Shown one piece after another: positions 7,764 through 13,327 of a stretch of DNA of 13,327 nucleotides; the stretch's first letter is position 1; the number at the start of each line of letters is the position of its first letter. The notes under the pieces are model-generated. The model did no database searches. It saw nothing but the letters and a program-made list of their open reading frames with translations, and was not told the DNA's origin. The stretch comes from Temnopleurus reevesii. Taxonomy: Eukaryota; Echinodermata; Echinoidea; Temnopleuroida; Temnopleuridae. Location: assembly GCA_036244855.1 (NCBI GenBank), contig BQKZ01007427.1:1-13327 (forward strand), given 5' to 3'. Position numbers and translations under genes: made by a program.

Positions 7764-10700
7764 CTGTACAAGAAAACAATACAAAATGATAATAATTAAT
7801 ACTCAGAAGGAATGATGAACTTTGTACAGCACATCACACACCAGTTCCAAAAAATTCTTTATTCATAACAAAAGGCAATAATAGTTTTTCCTTCAAAGTT
7901 GTTGACAATTGGTAATATTGAAACCAACACATGGTTATGGCAGAGTAAGGGATTGATAAATTGTAGTGTATATATCATGATGTGAAGATGTACAGTCTAC
8001 CCTCGTTATGACCAGGTCATTGGGACCAGAGAAATTACCTCTTTATATTGAAACCTTGTTATATCAGGGCCAAAATACAATAAAATACAAAGAGAAAATT
8101 ACCTTACTATAACGAGAGCTGGTAACATGTATATCAGTACTCTTTATAACGAGGTTTGACTGTATTACGAATGCAGAGGGCAACAAAAAAGAGAAAAAGA
8201 AGGAGAGGAATAAGTGGAAGCAGAAGAGAAAGAGGTTGAGGAGGAAAAAACTAAGTTGAGGAGAACAATAAAGAGGAAGGTGATGGATACACAAAACAGC
8301 AAAAAGGTGAAAAATAGGGAGAAAGGCAGAACGATGAGGAGAAAATAAAAAGAGGAGAAATGGTGAAAAGAAACAAAGAAGATTACTACATACCTGCTCT
8401 TGTGAGGGTCTTGTATACGGGGCAGACATAGATGCCAGTCTCAGGCTCCTTGCGATTGGCTGCGGGAATGAGCTGCATGACAGGCATGTCTGTGTAGAGC
8501 TCTTTAGGGCGAGATTCAGCCAGGATGTGTGCCTCGTATCCCCATCGAGCGCCCTCAAGATAGAGACCACGGATGAAGCAACCGCTCTCTGGACGCTTGG
8601 TGATCTGCTCAGCTGGCTCCTTCATTACCTGAACAGAGAAAAAGAGACACGTGAAAATTTTAATTGATTCTCTGTCATTTTTGTCAATCATTCAATGGTT
8701 TATTCAGAGAAAATGAATCTATTACTTAATTCAATCCCATGGGGTCGCTTGAGATGGTAGCCGAACAAGCCAAGTTCTGCAGAGTACCCTTCGAGACTGA
8801 GACCTGCCCTCCCAATACTGGACACCTTCACTTTGTCTAACAAAGTCATCATCCTACGCACATGTACCTGAACGTGAAATTCATTGATGCTAATATGAGT
8901 AGATCACCAACATGTCAGGTTTGGCATAACCTAAATTTCAAATGGCTCCCAAATTAACATCTCCATTCTACCAAACCAAACCTGAAAGTCAAATCCAATA
9001 GCATCGATAGAGATAATGGCTGAGTGTAGTTCTGAAGTTCTGAGGGAAGAAGAATCCTGAGATTCAGAAGAACATCCCCGCCCCTCACTAAACATTCCCA
9101 ATCGACCCAACAAACCCATCATTATACATACCTCAAAGTCAAACCCAATGGTGTCGATAGAGATGATGGCTCGCCGAGCGTAGTTCTGCAGGGTACCTGT
9201 CAGGAAGGCTTGAGGGAAGAAGAATCCCGAGATCCAGAAGACACTAGGGATTCCATCATAGATCCATGAATCAATGAACTTCATCCTCTCCACCAGATCA
9301 GTCACCCAGGAGGACAGTGGCTTCAAAGATGGGTATGCCTATAAAAAAGCAAAGAGAATATAGCACTTTTAAATGAATTGAACTGAACCGAACTTTTACA
9401 ATTGATTTCACAAAAATTTCCTCCACAAAAATTTCATTTAGCCAATTGAAGCCAAGCTATCTAATATGAAAGATTTTAGAATGACACAGAAATCTCTGAA
9501 AGAGGGTGCATTGGCTAATTAAAAAAGAAAGAGCTATATAAATGTTGATTTGACGAGGGGCGTGTAACATAAAGAGATACAATTAATTTTGCAATTAATC
9601 GTATATCTTGTGTACACATTTTGCCATCGGGTTACAATTGATATCCATCTAAATTTTATTTGCAAATCTTGAGTTACAGACTCCAGAAGATGTGGTAGAG
9701 ATCTAACAATAAATTGTGATGTTGCTTCTCTTTCATCATGATAGCTGGATGATGAATTGGGTTAGCAATCTCAATAATGTTGACCAAAAGTGCAGATATT
9801 ACATAGGGACGAAACATTCTACATTTGCTAGCACATGTTTGCTAGATTTGCCACCGGATCATTTGTCATAGAAGCACACATCATGGAACTGCCATGTTGC
9901 ATGAGAATGTTAAAAACCCCAGACATACCTTGCCGGCCCACAGATCAGGGACAGAGTTGTTGAAGATGCTGTTAGACATTGTCTCAAGCTCCAGAGAGAG
10001 AACAACCAGACCTTTGAGAGCTTTCAGTAGGTTCTTCAAGGTACTATGGATGGCTGACAGCAACCGGTTGTACCTGGAAATAGAAAACAAGGGAAGGTTT
10101 CAAGATGCAGTTTGATATAGTCTCAAGCTCCAGAGAGAGAACCACCAGACCCTTGAGGGCTTTCAGTAGGTTCTTCAAGGTACTATGGATGGCTGACAGC
10201 AACCGGTTGTACCTGAAAATAGAAAACAAGAGAAGGTTTCAAGATGCAGTTTGATATAGTCTCAAGCTCCAGAGAGAGAACCACCAGACCCTTGAGGGCT
10301 TTCAGTAGGTTCTTCAAGGTACTATGGATGGCTGACAGCAACCGGTTGTACCTGAAAATAGAAAACAAGAGAAGGTTTCAAGATGCAGTTTGATATAGTC
10401 TCAAGCTCCAGAGAGAGAACCACCAGACCCTTGAGGGCTTTCAGTAGGTTCTTCAAGGTACTATGGATGGCTGACAGCAACCGGTTGTACCTGAAAATAG
10501 AAAACAAGAGAAGGTTTCAAGATGCAGTTTGATATAGTCTCAAGCTCCAGAGAGAGAACCACCAGACCCTTGAGGGCTTTCAGTAGGTTCTTCAAGGTAC
10601 TATGGATGGCTGACAGCAACCGGTTGTACCTGAAAATAGAAAACAAGAGAAGGTTTCAAGATGCAGTTTGATATAGTCTCAAGCTCCAGAGAGAGAACCA

Positions 10701-12704
10701 CCAGACCCTTGAGGGCTTTCAGTAGGTTCTTCAAGGTACTATGGATGGCTGACAGCAACCGGTTGTACCTGAAAATAGAAAACAAGAGAAGGTTTCAAGA
10801 TGCAGTTTGATATAGTCTCAAGCTCCAGAGAGAGAACCACCAGACCCTTGAGGGCTTTCATTAGGTTCTTCAAGGTACTATGGATGGCTGACAGCAACCG
10901 GTTGTACCTGGAAATAGAAAACAAGAGAAGGTTTCAAAATACTGTCAGACATGGTCTGAAGCGATAGAGAACAACCAGACCCTTGGGGCTTTCTAGAGAT
11001 TTTTTTTTTTTGTCCACGAACAGTAACCAGTTGTACCTGTAAATAGAAAGAAGAGATCACAAGTGTATCACATCCTTATTGTTGAAGGATTCCAACTAAA
11101 TAGACAGAACTATAAAATGCTTGATGTCTTTCAGTCGGTTCTTCAAAGTGATGTTGATGACTGATAGCAACCGGTTGTACTTGGAAACACATATTCAAGG
11201 TAAAGTTTGGATTCCAGGGTAACAAATTTGAGTTGTCACTTCTATATTTTCATAAGATCATTTCATAAAGTCATTTTACAGAGTGTGTCATTACAATGAA
11301 AAGCATCATAATCATATATTTGACTTCTGATTCTCGGTGACATGACATTTTCTCTGGCGAAAATTACTCTGGTGTTAATTATTCACTAGAAGTAGGGTTA
11401 GGATGGTAATGAGGTTTATGCTTCAGATTCATGAGGATCAGGATTGGAATCAGGGTTAGGTTTGAGGTTTGAGATTTGGAGATTTGGCTTCCTATGCAAC
11501 GCACCTTGAGCACTCAGCAGAGTGGACACATGCGCAATGAATGTAAATTGCATTTATTATTATCATTATTATCACTCATAGGAGCAATTATTGCAAGAGC
11601 AAATGTCTTAGAACCCTGAAATTCCCCTATGAGTGATATATGAAGATTAGGATTAGGTTTAGGTTCGAGGTTAACTGGCTTACTGTGACGTGTAGATCCT
11701 TCATAAGAGCAATTGTCGCCACACCAAATGCCATGGAACCCTGAAGCATTGATATATTTACCTGATGACTTCCTGAATGAGTACAGTGTTCATGGATTCT
11801 TCATATAGGACAGGATGTTTCTTGGATACCATGACAGCATCGATGGGCTGAGGAACCTTCTCTAAGATACTCTTGGCTGCCTCCTCAATCACCTGGGAGG
11901 AAAGGAAAAATCATGCACATTTAAAAAAAAATTGAACAAAAAGAAGGTAAAGGACAATAAATACTTCAATCATTAATTGCATCTTTCATGTAGTATCGCC
12001 AATTTTTTTATTGGAAATGTTTGTGCCAGTCTGTTCCCCTACTTACTTCCGCATTTTAACAAACTTTCACAGAAATGTTGACAGTAATCTGTTTGCTACA
12101 ATTTGCTACAATGTACATCTACTAATATGAACTGTAAATTATATCTTTTTTTATTATCAATGTTGAAAGATTGCAAGTTATTTGTGAAAAATCTTGTTCA
12201 GTTCAGTGGGCCAGTACCTCATTCATAATGTTGTCCTTTTATCAATGTCATTTTTTATCATCATCATCATCTCCATCACCATCATCAGCATCACCACCAC
12301 CACCACGACCATAATCATCATCATCATCCCCATCATCTTTATCACCATCATCATCATCATCCCCATCATCTTCATCACCATCATCATCACCATCACCATC
12401 ATCAGCTTTATCATCATCATCATCATTATCATCATCACCATCACTATCATCAGCTTTATCATCATCATCATCATTATCATCATCACCATCACTATCATCA
12501 TCATTATCATTGCAATTTCATCACGACCAACAACATACCTCTTCTCTTGACTTCCCTTTCCCTGCACAAAAATGTTGAACAGTAATCTGTTTGCTACAAT
12601 TTGCTACAATGTACATCTACTGATATGAACTGTAAATTATATCTTTTTTTATTATCAATGTAATTTTTATCATCATCATCATCTCTATCACCATCATCAG
12701 CATC

Positions 12705-12738
<34 letters not shown>

Positions 12739-12791
12739 TCATCACCATCATCTTCATCACCATCATCATCACCAATACCATCATCGTCTTT

Positions 12792-12825
<34 letters not shown>

Positions 12826-13115
12826 CCATCACCATTATCATCATCATCATCATCACTATCACCATCATCATCATCATCATCATCACCATCACCATCACTA
12901 TCATCATCATTATCATTTCAATTTCATCACGACCAACAACATACCTCTTCTCTTGACTTCCCTTTCCCTGCAGCTGTCTTTGGTTGTAGCAGCATGATGG
13001 TGTTGAGCGTACTGAATGTCTCATTCTGGGCGAAGGTGATGTTGGCGTTATCATGGAGCGAGAAGATCTCTGGAGTATCGTTGATGGGTAGACTACGGAT
13101 GTACGACATGTAACC
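7642..13115 (-). CDS. DNAH1: Axonemal inner-arm dynein heavy chain, last six coding exons; join on - strand of 12945..13115, 11762..11892, 9929..10073, 9132..9338, 8394..8628, 7642..7763
   Basis: The six exons total 1011 bp: 336 codons plus TAA. The product is the C-terminal end of a ~4,000-residue motor ATPase that drives sliding of doublet microtubules in cilia and flagella. Seen directly: [14 protein letters not shown] (AAA6 lid region), EVIRYNRLL with ALKGLVVLS, the dynein hallmark [56 protein letters not shown] and the end [15 protein letters not shown]. The [14 protein letters not shown] and ICALDY forms recall vertebrate DNAH1 more than DNAH3, DNAH7 or DNAH12, which from memory have FYFTQ-type and CQLD-type versions; the paralogue call is therefore less sure than the family. 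All exon phases agree. The upstream exons lie beyond 13327. Confidence 0.9.
7993..8162. mobile_element. 170-bp pogo/Tigger-like MITE
   Basis: TA (7991-7992) precedes CAGTCTACCCTCGTTATGAC, and TTTATAACGAGGTTTGACTG precedes TA (8163-8164). The ends are ~20-bp inverted repeats of the CAGTC..ACCTCGTTATAA type known from pogo/Tigger elements of the Tc1/mariner superfamily. A second ACGAGAG and CTTGTTATATC inside suggest sub-terminal repeats. It lies in the dynein intron between exons E and F and does not touch splice sites. Confidence 0.8.
8170..8385. repeat. Purine-rich tract (~215 bp) in the dynein intron after exon E
   Basis: The + strand is mostly A and G (GAGGAAAA, AAGAGGAAGG and similar) with few pyrimidines, apart from a short break near 8281-8300. 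On the transcribed - strand sense it is a long pyrimidine stretch that starts just after the exon E donor. No precise repeat unit is visible. Confidence 0.7.
8394..8628 (-). CDS. DNAH1: Dynein heavy chain exon E (GLYLEGARW ... [11 protein letters not shown])
   Basis: The acceptor TTCTCTGTTCAG precedes GTAATGAAG at 8628, and the donor GCAG|GTATGT lies at 8393. It has 78 codons plus G, from [10 protein letters not shown] through [14 protein letters not shown] and [18 protein letters not shown] to [12 protein letters not shown]. These are C-terminal domain blocks shared by axonemal heavy chains. An open - strand frame overlapping it (8064-8570) is a shadow. Confidence 0.95.
8726..8900 (-). repeat. 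Further decayed copies of the exon D 3'-end unit
   Basis: 8726-8810 keeps AGTTCTGCAGAGTACC against AGTTCTGCAGGGTACC of exon D, with neighbouring matches to the [16 protein letters not shown] bases. A weaker copy starts at about 8865 (TACCTGAACGTGAAAT against TACCTCAAAGTCAAAC). The stretch 8811-8865 also resembles the intron just after exon D (9099-9131: CCCAAT..GAC, AACAAA, CATCAT). The pattern is a ~145-bp unit of exon end, donor and intron repeated three or four times with decay increasing away from the exon. Confidence 0.6.
8982..9073 (-). pseudogene. Shadow copy of the 3' end of dynein exon D with a potential donor
   Basis: It aligns with 9132-9237 with about 85% identity by eye and a gap of roughly 12 bp. 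On the - strand it reads [14 protein letters not shown] against [14 protein letters not shown] of the real exon, followed by CAG|GTTTGG where the real exon has GAG|GTATGT. It lies in frame with exon D, without a stop between. It may be a dead duplicate, or an alternative donor adding 50 residues. Confidence 0.85.
9132..9338 (-). CDS. DNAH1: Dynein heavy chain exon D ([20 protein letters not shown]-terminal domain)
   Basis: The acceptor TTTTTTATAG precedes GCATACCCATC at 9338; the donor TTTGAG|GTATGT lies at 9131. It has 69 codons in phase 0: [15 protein letters not shown], then [16 protein letters not shown] and [11 protein letters not shown]. The FWISGFF.PQ.FLT block is the most recognisable signature of the dynein C-terminal domain. 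The frame stays open through the donor for 66 more codons, and a shadow of the exon's end occurs in that extension (8982-9073). Confidence 0.95.
9339..9928 (-). other. Dynein intron between exons C and D
   Basis: It has GT-AG borders (GTATGT at 9928, TTTTTTATAG at 9339). Only a short local duplication of CACAAAAATTTC near 9410-9440 was noticed. No copies of either flanking exon were found in it. Confidence 0.75.
9929..10073 (-). CDS. DNAH1: Dynein heavy chain exon C (RYNRLL ... VPDLWAGK), functional member of the 139-bp array
   Basis: The acceptor TTCTATTTCCAG lies before G TAC AAC at 10073, and the donor GGCAAG|GTATGT at 9928. G plus 48 codons completes the split Arg and reads [47 protein letters not shown]. 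This is the only copy that continues to SVPDLWAGK and a donor, and the only one that links in phase to the next exon ([10 protein letters not shown]). Seven or eight truncated copies lie just upstream on the - strand. Confidence 0.92.
10074..10907 (-). repeat. Tandem array of six 139-bp units: acceptor plus 5' ~100 bp of dynein exon C
   Basis: Units end at 10212, 10351, 10490, 10629, 10768 and 10907, exactly 139 bp apart. By eye the units 10213-10768 are identical; the first differs at two positions and the last at one (10861). On the - strand each unit begins at TTTTCAG|GTACAACCGG, repeats the coding sense of exon C for about 38 codons ([12 protein letters not shown] to ELETISNCI), then runs directly into the polypyrimidine tract and AG of the next unit. 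No unit has a GTAAG- or GTATG-like donor after its coding part. Such near-identity indicates recent expansion or homogenisation by unequal crossover or conversion. Confidence 0.95.
10908..11180 (-). repeat. Two diverged outer copies of the 139-bp exon C unit
   Basis: The unit ending at 11036 keeps the acceptor and CAACTGGT but its middle is replaced by a 12-base T run (in + sense). It also keeps a stretch near 10940-10975 resembling the genuine exon (GTCAGACATGGTCTGAAG in + sense). The unit ending at 11180 keeps CCGGTTGTAC and TTCAG.CGGTTCTTCAAAG, while its acceptor AG is altered. These are older members of the same array, and they put the oldest copies farthest from the functional exon. Confidence 0.8.
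11440..11761. repeat. Degenerate direct duplication and 12-bp inverted repeat in the intron after dynein exon B
   Basis: AGGAGCAATT..TGC..(A)GCAAATG and GAACCCTGAA at 11579-11620 recur at 11704-11747. GGTTAGGTTTGAGG-type tracts at 11394-11470 and 11650-11675 resemble degenerate telomere-like TTAGGG motifs. ATCACTCATAGG (11571-11582) is the exact reverse complement of CCTATGAGTGAT (11626-11637). No coding content was seen. Confidence 0.6.
11762..11892 (-). CDS. DNAH1: Dynein heavy chain exon B ([10 protein letters not shown] ... NTVLIQEVI)
   Basis: The acceptor TCCCAG precedes GTGATTGAGGAG at 11892 and the donor ATCAG|GTAAAT lies at 11761. It holds 43 codons plus AG, the first two bases of the Arg codon completed by G of the next exon (EVI-R-YNRLL). 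It continues REE of exon A into [16 protein letters not shown], and contains the conserved [16 protein letters not shown] block. This is the only exon of the internal four with no adjacent copy that I could see. Confidence 0.92.
12252..12516. repeat. CAT/ATC trinucleotide microsatellite, first block
   Basis: Interrupted (ATC)n with ACC and TTC variants and an internal repeat of CATCAGCTTTATCATCATC. It translates as Ile-, His- or Met-rich frames that run to more than 100 codons without meaning. It lies in the intron between dynein exons A and B. Confidence 0.95.
12665..12925. repeat. CAT/ATC trinucleotide microsatellite, second block
   Basis: This is the paralogue of the block at 12252-12516, carried by the same tandem duplication but changed in length and interruption pattern. 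It ends about 20 bp before the donor of dynein exon A. Confidence 0.95.
12945..13115 (-). CDS. DNAH1: Dynein heavy chain exon A (AAA6 lid region, [14 protein letters not shown])
   Basis: The acceptor TTATTTTCAG precedes GGTTACATG at 13115, and the donor GAAGAG|GTATGT lies at 12944. It has 57 codons in phase 0, from [10 protein letters not shown] through [14 protein letters not shown] to [10 protein letters not shown]. The HDNANI motif is nearly invariant in axonemal heavy chains. The last ~28 bp of this exon and its donor are repeated at about 12535-12562 in the following intron. Confidence 0.93.
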
Positions 13116-13327
13116 CTGAAAATAATACAGGTTAAAGTTCAATTACAGTTAGTTGAAATTGGTGTCCATACCATATTGTGTGTGGGTGATTGAATTTGCC
13201 CCTCTCTCAATTTCAACTGATTTATAGATGAGGTGCATTGTGATCTAACACCACATGAGTCACACACAAAAAATACTGTTACAGACTTTTTTCTCTATAT
13301 AAACACAGGAAGCAAAAGTGAATGGGT
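13116..13327 (-). other. Dynein intron upstream of exon A, running out of the window
   Basis: The pyrimidine tract and acceptor TTATTTTCAG before exon A are present. Beyond them I see no further dynein coding sequence before the window edge. Confidence 0.7.

Larger units (their letters stand above)
12071..12975 (-). repeat. Tandem duplication (~490 and ~410 bp) of intron plus donor end of dynein exon A
   Basis: A block GTTTGCTACAATTTGCTACA, with its following 50 bp, occurs at about 12090 and again at about 12583. Each copy continues into a CAT/ATC-rich microsatellite and ends in TTTCATCACGACCAACAACA plus the donor and last ~28 bp of exon A (12518-12562 and 12929-12972). The copy near the exon lacks ~80 bp that lie between two TATCAATGT repeats in the other copy, a deletion between short direct repeats. 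Confidence 0.85.

Noticed and set aside
8064..8570. 168-codon - strand open frame
   Set aside because: It overlaps dynein exon E in another frame and then runs through the purine-rich tract, giving Phe/Leu/Ser-rich low-complexity sequence.
9894..10115. 73-codon + strand frame over dynein exon C
   Set aside because: It is antisense to the exon and ends in the repeat array; the dynein reading explains the sequence fully.
10074..10907. CRISPR-like regular spacing
   Set aside because: The 139-bp units are contiguous with no unique spacers and derive from a dynein exon in an animal gene.
10044..11060. Series of ~61-codon - strand open frames at 139-bp steps
   Set aside because: They are the same repeat unit read from a TTTTC-flanked ATG in the intron tract into the next unit; they contain a copied exon fragment and are not separate genes.
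11394..11675. Interstitial telomere tract
   Set aside because: TTAGG-like motifs are scattered and imperfect, with no run of consecutive TTAGGG units.
12194..13054. Open frames of 114-145 codons rich in Ile or Met
   Set aside because: They are translations of CAT/ATC microsatellites on either strand; only the stretch 12945-13115 in another frame is real coding sequence.

Overview
The window is nuclear DNA from an animal. It holds two intron-split genes with GT-AG splice sites, is AT-rich, and is full of trinucleotide microsatellites and short non-autonomous transposons. A marine invertebrate deuterostome such as a sea urchin would fit the combination of axonemal dynein, SLC16-like carrier, TTAGG-like intronic tracts and abundant small foldback elements, but species is an inference and nothing here proves it.

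Left part, + strand (about 1-4841): the 3' portion of a 12-helix major facilitator gene of the monocarboxylate transporter (SLC16) type. Three coding exons are visible (1374-1517, 2422-3432, 4708-4841). The exons for the first helices must lie upstream of the window. Its introns carry three copies of one ~130-bp palindromic element, a foldback element with another element nested in its arm, and AAT/AGT microsatellites.

Middle (4842-7641): a tail-to-tail intergenic region with no convincing gene. It contains a 411-bp TA-flanked foldback element next to the end of a second copy. The rest is AT-rich and without recognisable content.

Right part, - strand (13115 down to 7642): the last six coding exons of an axonemal dynein heavy chain, most like DNAH1, joined as 13115-12945, 11892-11762, 10073-9929, 9338-9132, 8628-8394 and 7763-7642. 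They encode the final 336 residues (end of the AAA6 region plus the C-terminal domain) and every exon junction keeps phase.

The most unusual feature is that four of these six exons have partial copies of themselves arrayed beside them, each copied together with its splice site or stop. The best is an array of 139-bp units (10074-10907, with older copies to 11180) that repeats the acceptor plus first ~100 bp of the 10073-9929 exon, giving up to eight decoy acceptors with no good donor. Others are degenerate copies of the 3' end and donor of the 9338-9132 exon (one giving an in-frame alternative donor), a ~490-bp duplication carrying the donor end of the 13115-12945 exon, and a decayed copy of the terminal exon just past the stop.
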